From Glebionis coronaria (Eukaryota > Streptophyta > Magnoliopsida > Asterales > Asteraceae), in assembly GCA_025667525.1 (NCBI GenBank), contig CM046878.1:509648274-509712273 (forward strand): 64,000 bases of DNA, given 5' to 3'. A model generated the notes under the pieces. It worked only from the letters and a program-made list of their open reading frames with translations, searched no databases and was not told the DNA's origin. Below, piece by piece: positions 10,707 through 22,189 of the stretch; position 1 is the stretch's first letter; every line of letters begins with the position of its first letter. A program made the translations under genes and the position numbers.

Positions 10707-13700
10707 TGATGAGATGGCAATTACACATGATCTCATCGTTCTTTACGGGCTTTTAAATGCATAAAATGTCATAAAATACCATATATATGCTTGCTTTTGT
10801 GTTTGTGTGTATTTTAGGTATAGATATCATGAAAAAGACAAAAAATCACGAGATACAAGGAAAAACGAACACGAGAAACGAAGACGCACAATGAACCGGG
10901 CCCTAGTCATGGTTTATTCAAGAAAAACCTTTGAAGACTTGAAGATGTACAAGATTGATCCTCAAATAATGAAGAAATGACACTTAAAACCCTTTTATAT
11001 TCATAATTATAAGTTTGGTCCCTTAAGTTTGTCAAAATTACAAAAAGGTCCTTCAACTTTGAAGAAATGGCAAGATTAGTCCCTCAACTATTCAAAATTA
11101 TCAAATATGGTCCCTCATGAAGGCAAACATCCATTGAAGACCTTTGAAGATCAAGAATGTCCAAGATCAACCCTTGAATTATGGAAAAATGGCAAGAATA
11201 ACCCTTGAAATACTTTTGCCAAAGTTTTGGGGCAAAAGTATAAAAAGAGAAACTTCAAATGTGAAGGAAACACGTTTTTAAGGCTGAAAAACTTCATTTG
11301 CATCTTTTCCCAAAAGACAAGTACCTAAGCTGCCTATTTTGAAAGTTTAAACTGTAAACACGCGCCAAACAACTATATCTCCCCTAAAAACGGATCAAAG
11401 GGAGTTACTGTAGCAGTGAAGAACCCATAATTACTTTTTTACCAGCAAAAGATTAATCAAAATTGGGAGTTCCCCCCGTGTGATTCACCTCACCCCAATC
11501 CCTTCCCAACATTAATTCCTTCTTCTCCACTCACCCTTGGACCCCACCATCAAACACGTCACCCAATCATATCACACCCTCTTCTCCAAGGAAATCCACG
11601 TGGTCAAATCAACAGCCTAGACTTATTACTTGGTCCCAAAGCAAATTTGAACTGTTTGGATCAAAATGGACAGCTCATTCCACCAATTCATCTAGAAGCA
11701 TTCAAGGGCATTTCTGGGAATTTCTAGCCTAGGGTTTCATGTATTTCCATTCTAGAATCGTCTTAGTTATCCTATAAAAGGACCCCCAACCTGTGGTGAG
11801 GCCTTTATTCCAGTTTTACTCTTTAAACTTGTAATTCCTTTTTAAAATTTATAAAAGTTTGGTATTTTGAAAAAATTGTAATTCCTTTTTATGTTTTGGA
11901 AAGTTGGTGTTGTTTAAGAGTGATTTTGAGTTCCATTGATTGTTATAAGTGTGCTGAGATCTTGTGGTTTAAGCACGTTTATATTTGGTTAGGTTTTCAA
12001 TGTTTGAAAAACCTTGAAACCTTGTTTCTGTTTTGCTTATTTGATTGTACTAATCCTTATCCAAAATCTATAAGCTCTTGCAAGCTTGTTAACACCAAGC
12101 TGGTAAATGTTTATCAACCTTTGGATAAGTTATTTGTTGCTTGTGTTGAAGAATCAAAATTTTCAAAACCTGGTTCTACTTTGAACATCAGCAGGTTTTG
12201 ATTCTCCTTATTGAAGAACCTTGGTCTTGTTCTAGTTGTTGAACAAGGTACAAGGAGCATTGCTGATCTCCCTAGGAAGTAAAGGGAGATAGGTATAGCC
12301 TCTTGGTTAAGATTCCTCTAAAAAATTCATGTGTATGCCTGTTTTGGATTTTGAGCTTTGATTTTGAGTTCTTGTGTTTGAGGTTGTGATTTTTGTGCTT
12401 GAATCTGTTAGTTGTCATCTAGGAAAGAAGTTTGAATCATAAAAACATTAGGTTGTGTTTGAGAATCACAAGTTTGTTTGAAAATTGTTGGATTAAGGTG
12501 TGTTTGGGATAACAACTTGATTTGCTTTGGTGTTGTTTTGAGTATGTGTATTGAGGTGCTTTGTGTTTGTGTTTGTTTCATAAGAATATTGGGACTGTTA
12601 TCTGCAAGTTTTGTGCATATAAACACCTAGATTCAACAAAGTGCTCTAAAATCTTCATTACATGGTAAAATTGGCTGAAATTTGTTGGACACCTAGATCT
12701 AATCATAGAATAGGGCTAACAAGTGTTAAATCTTAGTTAATGCAACCAGAGAAGTAGGATTTGAGTGTTGAAATTGGATTTTTGGTCATCTATATCAGAA
12801 AAGTGCAAGTGATCTTGGTTTGTTCATATCAGCAACCTGCAAGTGCTTTGATCTTGTTCTATACTTTAATTCAGTGGTTGAAATAAGTTTGTTTGTGCTT
12901 ATTATCAGTTATTATAGCTTGTGTATGCATTTGGTTCATTTTGGTGTGCTTATTCACGCTAAAACTACTTAAGTGTGCATAACTGCTTATTTGTCAAGTC
13001 TGTGCTAGATCTGGTGACTGTTTGCTTATTCTGTGCTTATTGGGTGAACTGAAGTGTGATTATTTTCTTGATTGTGACTCCTTACAACTCACTGATTGTA
13101 AGGGTGCTTTTGTCTTCCAACAAATCATACTAAATCTCTCTAAAATCACAAGTCAAATAGTCAAAGCAGTGGGAACCAGTTCCTACTGAAAGTTCCCCCT
13201 GCTAGTGTTAATTGGTGTTAAGCTTATCAATAAGCTATTCCAACTTATTTAAACGTGCAACAACTTCAAATTTGTAATAGGTGCTCCTTATTTGACCCAA
13301 TTGTTCATTCTGGAGCATTTGAGGAGTTGACTAGTAGGTTTGACTAGAAAACCAACTCAATTGACTTTTTCACAAGTGCTTATTGCTTAATTCCAGCGTA
13401 TTGGTGTTGCTTATTGGATTTTTGTTGATTGAATTGGCTTATTGAAGTCATTTGGAGTATTTTGCAAGTTGAATCAAGTCCTGAGGTGCCCTAGGACTCT
13501 AACCCGACTATTTTGTCTTTTAGTGGATTTGTACTTTGCTTATTTCTGGCTTATTGAGTGTGCTTTTTCAAAACTTCTTTTCACAGATCTCTTAAGCATC
13601 CCAAAGAAGTTTGTGTGTCAAATTAGATCTTATGGCATTGGCTTATTGCTTAATGGGCTTATTGGCCCAATAAGGATAAGTTGTTTGCATATTAAGCTGT

Positions 13701-14662
13701 GATAAGCTCAAAATCAGCTTTTGGGCCTTTAGACTTTTGTGTTCAGAATTGAATTTTGAGTCAGATAGGGCTTTTCCAAGTCCATTGGGCCAAGTTTGAC
13801 TTTTTGGGCCCATTTAGCCCATTTGTGTTGACTGTTTTTGTTTTTGGCCCATTTAGGGGCCCAATAGGGGTATTTTGGTAATTTTGATTTCATTTTCTGA
13901 TTATTTAGGTTAAAATAAGCTAGTTTGCAAGTTTTTATAATTTTTATAATTTTTGGATTTTTAATATTATTTTAATAGTATTTTATTATTAAATTTCAAA
14001 TTTCATTTTTTTGCGCTTTTTATATTTTTCTTAGCTTAAATACGTTAAAATAGGATTTTTGCAACTTTTAGATTAATTTTATCATCATTTTTCAATTTTC
14101 TAGAATTATTTTTAGTTTTAATAGGTTTTAATCATTTTGAAATAGTTTTAAATAGTTTTAATTAGTTTTAAATTTCATAAAATTTTTTTTTGTTCTTATT
14201 AGGTTATTTTTGAGGTTTACAAACTTGAAAATCTTGATTTGGGCTTTTTATTAGTTAATTTTGATTTTTAGGGCTTTAATTAGCATTTAAAACTAATAAT
14301 TAATTAAATAAAAGGTTTTGGCAAGTTTTGATTTTTTGAAAACCCTTAGTTTATTTTATTTGGCTTTGGTAATTTTTTGGGAATTTTTAGAATTTATTTT
14401 TATTTTGTCAATTTTTACGGTTTTACGTTTTTTACGTCTTAGTATAATTTTCACGCATCCGTCCTTCTCTTTTCTCATCCCCTTCTTTCAAATAATAATC
14501 TCAAATCATTTATAAGTTAAGCACACACATATACCTCCTTGGGAAACGAACTTTGTTTTTACACTTTATGGGTCATTAGTGAACGGTTTTCCTAAATCGT
14601 CGTGCTTAATACTTTCCCTATTTACCTCCTTTTCCTAAAGGTGTGTAAAACCACTACAATCA
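10707..14662 (+). repeat. 3' LTR of element B (about 4.0 kb)
   Basis: It begins TGATGAG and ends CACTACAATCA, parallel to the LTR of A. Landmarks occur in the same order: the 'aacgaagacgcacaatgaacc' block near 10880, a TATA box at 11772, and an AT-rich segment with 'aataagctagtttgcaa' near 13915. Closing blocks 'gggaaacgaact' and 'ttttcctaaaggtgtgtaaaa' also match. The next bases (TTAGG) would be the target duplication, but the other end is not available. There are no coding regions. Confidence 0.78.
11772..11781 (+). promoter_or_regulatory. TATA box in LTR of element B
   Basis: CTATAAAAGG is positioned like the TATA box of LTR A, roughly 1.07 kb from the LTR start. Confidence 0.55.
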
Positions 14663-15435
14663 TTAGGTTATGTCACTGAAAGTCCCATTAGCATGAATTG
14701 TGAACTACCGGGGTTTGGTAGACGCTTATGCATATAATAGTACTATTAGGGGAAGATCACCCCAGTTCGCGCCTTGACGGTTGATCCCCGTCGTGCCACT
14801 GTGATTGGTAAGCGAATTTATGTGTGAGAATGTTATTAAGCGTGATATTTATGACGACACGCTGAATTAGATGGGCAAATGTTTGTCGGGCTCGCGACCC
14901 GTTATTTATTATAGAAAGGTAACAATGTCATGCGACTAATAATAATCCAATACAATGCATTACAATGCAATACAATACAATACAAATAAGTGATAATAAT
15001 GAGGCTTTAGTCTCATAGACGGTATAAGATGTATATATTGCCTGACTAGCAATATGAGAACTACTCCTGATAGTATACTTGTGTTCTGCTTTTTAAAACT
15101 GTTTTACGTAACAGTTTTACTAAACTCTATGAATTCACTCGGCATTCGCTGATATAATTTTCGCATGTTTTATCTAAGGTGCTTGAAGGTAACTTGGATG
15201 GAGATCGACTCTGATGGCCCATATAATAATAATGTTCATTCGAACTATCTTTTGTAAACTTAATGACTGTTTAATTTAGGACCTTGTGCAAACTTAAACA
15301 CTTTTATTCGAATGAATGTATGTTAGACCTTGTGCAACCGTTTTTAATGTGTTGTCTATGATTTGAGTTATTGTGCTATCTCGTAACACTCTATTGACCC
15401 TTCCGCTATTCCGATTCAAAATTGAGGGTGTTACA
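14663..15435 (+). repeat. 3' portion of the 5' LTR of element C
   Basis: The end GGGTGTTACA is followed by a primer-site-like sequence. The segment contains a short AATAC microsatellite (about 14949-14990). Only about 770 bases remain, because the front of the LTR is replaced by element B. No genes are present. Confidence 0.7.
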
Positions 15436-15438
15436 GTT

Positions 15439-15450
15439 TGGTACCATTGC
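15439..15450 (+). promoter_or_regulatory. Degenerate tRNA-iMet primer binding site of element C
   Basis: TGGTACCATTGC lies 3 bases after the LTR end. It compares with TGGTATCAGAGC, complementary to initiator tRNA-Met, with several substitutions. It is recognisable mainly from its position and from the following 'tatagagaac' leader. Confidence 0.5.
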
Positions 15451-15619
15451 TCTCGTTATAGAGAACGAAAGATTTTTAAAACCAAGGTTTTGAATAATAC
15501 ATTTCAAAAATCTTTAACTAAAAATATTTTTAATAAATATTTTGAGCAAAGTGTTTAAAAATCTTCGACTATAACGGTGTCAAAAAGATCTCCAATGTTA
15601 CCAGCAAGCCTTATTGAGA

Positions 15620-16012
<393 letters not shown>

Positions 16013-16086
16013 CTGAATTCAGTATGTAACCGTTCAATAATTATTTTTATGCTAATACCAGAAATATTATATTATGCAGATTTATC

Positions 16087-17063
16087 ATGGCAAACCCTAA
16101 TATTCCCGTAGAGAACCCTGCTATTCTTGAACCTGACCTAGATGATGACCCTTATTAGACTTAGTGAATTATGATGAAGAGGAGGAACCATTTGAGGATC
16201 CCGAACCCGAGATAGGACTAGGAGATCAGATTGCCCCTCAAGATGATGTTGTAGAAAATGATGATGATAATGTAGGCAATGAGGATGACGACGAGGATGT
16301 CGAGGAGGAAGTAGATATAGATGATATTGATGATGATGATGAGGCCGAGCTTATTTTCCCCTATGATGTAGAGGATGGTGAGCTCCTACCCCTTCCAGTT
16401 GATTGGTTTGATTCTGAGTTTGAGTTACTTAGGGATGGATTGTCTGAATCATCTGAATCTGAGTCCGAATCAGAGGACGATGAGGATGATGATGCACCTG
16501 ATGGTACTGATGGGATTGCTACTCGTAGGCCGATTGATATGGATGATTATCAGGGTAGTGCACATGTGTTAGGAGAGTCGTCTAAGGTTCGAGAGGCTAC
16601 TCATATCGATGGACTTGCACCTTGGGCCTTAAGACGTGATTTAGATGCTTCTTGTGATCAAGTCATGTGACAGATATTGGCTTAGGTATTTGTCAGACTC
16701 ATGTTGCTTTGTTAGAGTCGAAAACAAAGGTTGGTGAGAAAGAGCGAGAGTTGCTTAATTTGGGATTGACTGATGTGGAGCGTAGTTTGACTGAGGTGTT
16801 TAGGAGATTGATTGTGTTGAAAAGTGGTGAGTTTTATGAAGAAAAAGGTGGATTCAATGGAAATTCAGTTGAACGTAGCTCGCGCAATGTGTGAGAAGGC
16901 AGAAAAGGAGTTGCATATATCTGTTGGTTGGAACAGTAGATTTTATACTGAGATGGTCGAGAAAGGTGTGATTCGAAAGCGCCCAACTGAAGATGTGTCT
17001 TGTGATTGTCCAAGGAAGATACCAAAGACGATGGAAGATGGACCTTCTAGCGGTTCTCAATAG
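16087..17063 (+). pseudogene. Acidic pre-gag reading frame of element C
   Basis: A frame upstream of gag starts at ATG 16087 ([11 protein letters not shown]). A one-base shift near 16150 moves it into the frame used at 16152-16670, which is extremely acidic (runs of Asp/Glu, then SESESE). It continues in two further frames to 16894 and 17063 after indels near 16670 and 16830. The last part (…LLESKTKVGEKEREL… and …MCEKAEKEL…) looks helical and possibly coiled-coil, and it ends basic (RKRPTED). I do not know its function. A separate frame before gag is unusual for a textbook chromovirus but would suit an accessory or structural role. The 17064-17351 spacer is empty. Confidence 0.6.
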
Positions 17064-17351
17064 ACCAGTCTAGCTTTAGTATTATCTTTTGTATCTTTTG
17101 TAAATCATAACTAAACCGACATATTGGTTAGTAGATCCGGCACAGATTTTGGGCCTGTATAGTGCTAGGAATTTGGATGTAACTAGACGATGTGGTTATA
17201 TATGATCTAATGAAGTGTGTATCTTTTATCTTGAATTCCATATCGTGCCATATTTATATGGTGCTTCCTTGATTATCAATTCAATCCATCTGATATAAAT
17301 CCAACATTGAGTAACTACTTATCATACTTTGAATTGTGTGATAATAGAACT

Positions 17352-18633
17352 ATGCCGCCAAAGAAAACCATGACTGAGGCAGATATGCGCAAAATCACTA
17401 TGGAACAAGTTGCCGTGTCTATGGCCGAATTTATGGCAAGTACTAGAAATGCAGCTGGCAGTAGTGGAGCTGGCGGTAGTGGAACTGGCGGTAATGCAAC
17501 TGGCAATGTTGCCGGTAATGATGCAAATGTTAATGTTGTTAATGTTAACAATCCAAATGCTAATAATGGCGGAAATGTTAGAGGACCTATACCTAATGCA
17601 CCCGAAGTCGATGGTTGCACTTATGTGACTTTCATGAAGTGTGAACCACTCCCTTTAAACGGAACTGAAGGTGCAGTAGGGTTAAGTCAATGGATTGAAA
17701 AGATCGAATATGTGTTCCGTATCAGTAAGTGTAAGGAGGTAGATAAAGTGATCTTTGCTATGGCTACTCTCCGAGGCCGTGCTCTGACTTGGTGGAACGG
17801 GTGAATTGCTTTCATGGGCATTGATGCTGCTAATGCTACTCCTTGGGCTGAAATCAAAAAGTGGATGACTCTGGAGTTCTGTCCCCGTAGTGTGATCATA
17901 CGGTTGGAACAAGAGTTAATTCATTTGAAAATGAAAGGTGTGGACATTGATAGCTACACAAACCGATTCCATGAGTTGGCCTTGCTATGTTCTCGGTTGG
18001 TTGAACCCGAGGAAATCCGAATAGAACAATACATTAAAGGGTTAACCAAAAACATCCGAGGAGACGTGGCATCATCAAAACCACTGACCATTGATGATGC
18101 GGTTTGAATGGCTTACCAACTCGTTGGGCAAATCATCCAAGATAGGGAAGATGAAACTCATGCTGGTGAGAAAAGGAAAGGTGAAGGCGATCGTGGTAGT
18201 CAAGGTGGCCATAGGCAGAATTTCAATCGCCGTCAAAACCAAAGAAGAGGGAATGCAAATGCTCTTACTAACAACACACCGCGCAATGATGAAAAGTGTC
18301 CTAAGTGTGGAAACAAGAGGCATGCTGGCGACTACTGGAAATGCCGAAATTGCGGAAAGCTAGGACACAAGATGGAAAAGTGTAAGAGGGGATTCATTTG
18401 CTTTAACTGCGGAGAAGAGGGTCATAAGAAAACGGATTGCCCCAAGTTTAAAAGGATTGGACCAGGAACAAACTACCAGGGTGGTGCTTATCAACTTGGC
18501 ACGGTTGATGAAAGAGGATCCGAATGTCGTTACTGGTACGTTCTTACTCAACAATCATTATGCTATTGCTCTATTTGATTCGGGTGCTGATAGGAGCTTT
18601 GTGTCTACCAAATTTAGTGCCCTTATTGACATT
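17352..18633 (+). pseudogene. Chromovirus gag and protease start of element C
   Basis: Gag packages element RNA. ATG 17352 (MPPKKTMTEADMRK) opens a frame continuous to 18578 except for TGA at 17802-17804 and 18105-18107. Both sit where relatives often have Arg, consistent with CGA to TGA changes. A Gly/Ala/Asn-rich low-complexity segment (about 17455-17580) precedes the gag core (LSQWIEKIEYVF, ALTWWNG). Two CCHC knuckles lie at 18342-18383 and 18399-18440, with a third, irregular Cys/His cluster before them. A one-base shift near 18510 leads into protease, with its catalytic motif DSGAD at 18577-18591. Coding stops at 18633 where element D begins. Confidence 0.87.
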
Positions 18634-20598
18634 TGCCACACCCCACCATGGCGGAATATGGGGCACGACGTATGGATATCATCACAACAATAGCGTGTCT
18701 ATAGAGATAACTAAATGAAATGGAAATATCATAAATGGTGACACAATGTCATGAAGATATCACAAACAATGCAGGAGTCTAGGTAAGTAGGTAACAGGTC
18801 TACCTCTTACCAAAGATATACAATTAACAAATAACAAACATATAGGTGTCTACAAAGTATCACTTATTCAAACATAAGTAAAGACTAAGAGGAAAGGGGG
18901 TTCCTCCAATGCAATCCTAAGCCTCCCAAGTAGCCACTCCTATACTCACGCTTAACCACATTCTCACCTGAAAGAGACACTAAAACACGTCAACATAAAG
19001 TTAGTGAGAGTCATAGGTTTAGACTCCAACCCCAAAACAGTTATAAGATGTGAATAACAACCATTAACAAAATAACATATGGACAATGTGTTACAATGAT
19101 GCATTAACAACTACCATTCAAGATTAACCATACAATCACAATTCCAAGGCTCCAACCCTTACCAATAACCACAATTTTTAAGGCTCTCAGCCTTACCTAT
19201 AACCATGGTCCCATAGGCACCCATACACCTATGAACCCATCACAAGGCCCCGCCTTGTCAACATCCCCTTGGTACCAAGTCAAACCACAATAACTGAGAC
19301 GGTACGTGTCCCCTGATCCAAATCATAAACACAATCAAGAATCACGTAGCAGTTAATCACATAAGTGTACACACAAGTCCATCACAAACTATAAAAACAT
19401 TCACAACACTAGTTACAAAACCATACAGTGTCTCTTCCATCCCATCTGGAAGTAAAAATATATTAAAAGACATGGGACTATGGAACTCACCTGAACAAGC
19501 TTCTCCACATATCCACGCTCTAGCAAAATCTAAACACACAAACATACACAATCAAGACATGAACCACATACCAAAATGGGTCATCAACCTATGATGGATA
19601 TCTAACCTTATCCTACAACTTAAACCCATTTATATGCCCTAATCATCCCATTACAACCCTCTAGTAAGCCCTTAGCTTAGTTAAGTTCATAACTCGACCC
19701 GTTAACATTTTACCCAAAACAGTCCCGATTTTCATACTTCGTATTATGAGCCAAACGCCCATCAAACGTAAACCACATTCCTTGAAATGAACATATCATA
19801 AACTTATATGTGTTAGCTAAAATCTTAGCCCTTCCCCAACCCCGAATCTTATTTTAAGTCCCCGATATACAACTTATACTTTTGCCTATCCAAATTTTAC
19901 CGATTTTGAACATATGAAAATTTTGTTATGATCAGAGGGTCTTCTACTATCCCAACTGATTATCCATATTCCAGATATCTTATATAACATATAAAATAAC
20001 GCTCACGTTCGTTTGAAGTTCCAATTGAACTCCTAAGTACCCTAACCATCTTAAAACATTAATTTAAACCCGACTGATTTCAAAACTGTTTTGACCTCTA
20101 ACTGTTGTAACCTGTTTTTGACCCACTTACCTACCTCCAATTTAGTCCTCGTTTCTTGCATTATAAAGCCAACTCAAATAACTTTCCAAAACTACTTGGA
20201 TCTCATCATGAAAGTATGTAGAACTCTAGATATGATAAAAACAAGTGACCTAAAATTCTGCCCAGTTTTAAAAAAACGATTTTCCCATAATTAATCTAAT
20301 TAATCATACATAAACCCTAATTAAAACCTAAAAACGATTTCCAATGATAAAAACCCATTAAGTACATCATTAATTATAGATTATTAACAAAACCTAAATA
20401 AAACTTATGAATGTTAAACCCTAATCCATCATATTAGGTTACATATGTAAATTAAACGTTAATTAAGCAGAGTTTTAGTGCATACCTTAAACCATAATTG
20501 AATTATTGGGTTTTCTTGCTCTTCCATTGAAAGAAACGACTGACATTAGGTTTGGGGAAGGCTAAAATCGTTTTTGGGGCTAAAGGGATTAGTATGGG
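18634..20598 (-). repeat. 3' LTR of element D, distal part
   Basis: Begins TGCCACACCCC on the + strand (the reverse of an LTR end GGGGTGTGGCA) directly after protease coding of element C. It is interrupted at 20598 by element H, whose target duplication ATGGG is 20594-20598. The LTR resumes at 31476. No genes are present. Confidence 0.7.
20594..20598. repeat. Target site duplication, left of element H
   Basis: ATGGG is repeated exactly at 31471-31475, directly outside both LTRs of element H. Confidence 0.9.
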
Positions 20599-22176
20599 TA
20601 ATAACTAGATTTTATTAGGTTCTTTTTCGGTATCTTCTCGAATTGATCACGGTTTGAAGTGGAATAGTCGTTCTTGGTATCAAAAAGGGGAGTAGATTTT
20701 CTATTCTACTTAAAATGTAAGTGCAAAACGTAATTAAAATAAGCTAAAAGCAAATCTATAAAAATTGTCACTTTTTATAAAAAATTAAAACGTAATGAAA
20801 AGTAAGTTTGAAAGATAAAACAACTAAATAGATTAAACTAATTACTGCGATGGAAAGCTGTCGCAATATCAAGGTATCGCAATAAATCTGTCGCAATATA
20901 TAAACCATCACAATATCGATCGCAATGAGAAAACTATCGCAATAAACTGTCGCAATAAGAGGTCTGTCGCAATATGGCTAACAAAAATTGGGCAGCGTTT
21001 CGTCGCAATATGCCTTAACCCCGTCGCAATATACGATCGCAATGAGCGATCGCAATTCACGATCGGAATAAGAGAGGTATCGCAATATTGATCGCAAAGT
21101 AGAAACCCTAAGGTTTATTGCGATCACAAAGAAGCTGTCGAAATGTTCTGTCGCAGTAACAAAACCCTTACCTTTTGCGATGGAGCACAAAGTATTACGA
21201 TGGAATGAAATAAGCTAAAAACCAATAAGCACTTCCAATAAGCACTTATCAAAAAGTAAACAAAATCAACATTAAGGAAGACTCAATAAGCTACGAATGA
21301 AAAACTTATCAAAACACCAAATAAGCAAACTTTGTAAAATAAACTTTTGAAAGATTAAACTTTTGAGAAAATTTAAATTGAAATAAGCTAGACACCAAAT
21401 AAGCAAATTATAAACCTTGTGAATCTTTAAGACACGAATCACAAAACCAAAAAGTGTGAACTTTTTGTTCCGTGTAAAGAATGGAGATGAAAAAGATTAT
21501 GAACACTAGATCGTGAATAACAATAAAGGTAGAAAAAGATGAAGATTAGAACAAGATTAAGCTAAAACATGTAAAGATTAAATTTAAAAACAAGAATTTA
21601 AAACAAGGATTGAAAGTTTTCTAGTGAGAGAAAGTTAATCTTTCTCTCTCTAGAATCTAAAAACTACAAATGAAAGAAAAATAAAGACTAGCTCCAAAAC
21701 TGTGAGGAAAAGGCCTATTTATATGTGTTGCTTGCGGGCTTGTAAACGGCCTTATACATGGGCTTCTCTTCTTTCTTCTTTAGTCTTTACGTTTCTTTAA
21801 ATAAACGTTTCCGACTTTGGATTTTGATAAGTGTCGGTGAATAATTCCAACTCGTCTTATAATCTTTTGTTTAATAGATTCGAGTTCTTCGACATAATAA
21901 ATCTTCCGCCTTTGGCCCTTTTCTTAGATAAATCTTCAAATAGGTCCATTGACGTCCAATCTTCTGCATTCTTGGACTTTCGACTTCGTCTTCAGTCTTT
22001 TTCTTCAATAAACTCCGTGAAATCCCGTGTTTTCTTCCTTTTTCATCATTTGATCCTAAAATACAACAAAAACACAAACCACACATAATTCCGACATTTA
22101 CGACATAAAATACACGTTATGGCCTCGTTTTTAATTGTTTTAAGTGGTAAAAGGATGGGTGTTTTCACACCTATCA
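20599..22176 (-). repeat. 3' LTR of element H
   Basis: 1578 bp, homologous to 29860-31470. TATA box on the minus strand at 21714-21725. A cluster of TCGCAAT/ATTGCGA motifs fills about 20845-21200, downstream of the promoter and so in the transcribed leader. Small frames at 20978-21190 and 21831-22088 recur in the other LTR only because the LTRs are copies. Confidence 0.95.
21714..21725 (-). promoter_or_regulatory. TATA box in 3' LTR of element H
   Basis: Minus-strand CATATAAATAGG lies about 450 bases from the LTR start. The identical sequence is at 31009-31020 in the 5' LTR. Confidence 0.65.
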
Positions 22177-22189
22177 AATCCCCTACACT
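22177..22189 (-). promoter_or_regulatory. Polypurine tract of element H
   Basis: Minus-strand TGTAGGGGATT lies directly before LTR start TGATAGG. Confidence 0.75.

Larger units (their letters stand above)
8522..14662 (+). mobile_element. Element B: 3' end of a second Athila-like element
   Basis: It begins abruptly with the last codons of integrase (8524-8571), continues through a non-coding 3' region and a polypurine tract, and ends with a complete LTR (10707-14662). It belongs to the same broad family as A but is diverged. The start coincides exactly with the end of A's LTR, so B is best read as the host into which A inserted. Its upstream portion should then lie beyond A's missing 5' end, left of this window. 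Beyond its LTR the sequence changes to the chromovirus LTR of element C. Confidence 0.7.

Noticed and set aside
18634..20598. A separate host gene in the AT-rich interval before element H
   Set aside because: The interval is bounded as an LTR (ends TG/CA, resumes at 31476, followed by a polypurine tract) and has no long frame.
20978..22088. Frames duplicated near 30272-31382 as a gene family
   Set aside because: The duplication is the LTR pair of element H. The frames lack known domains.
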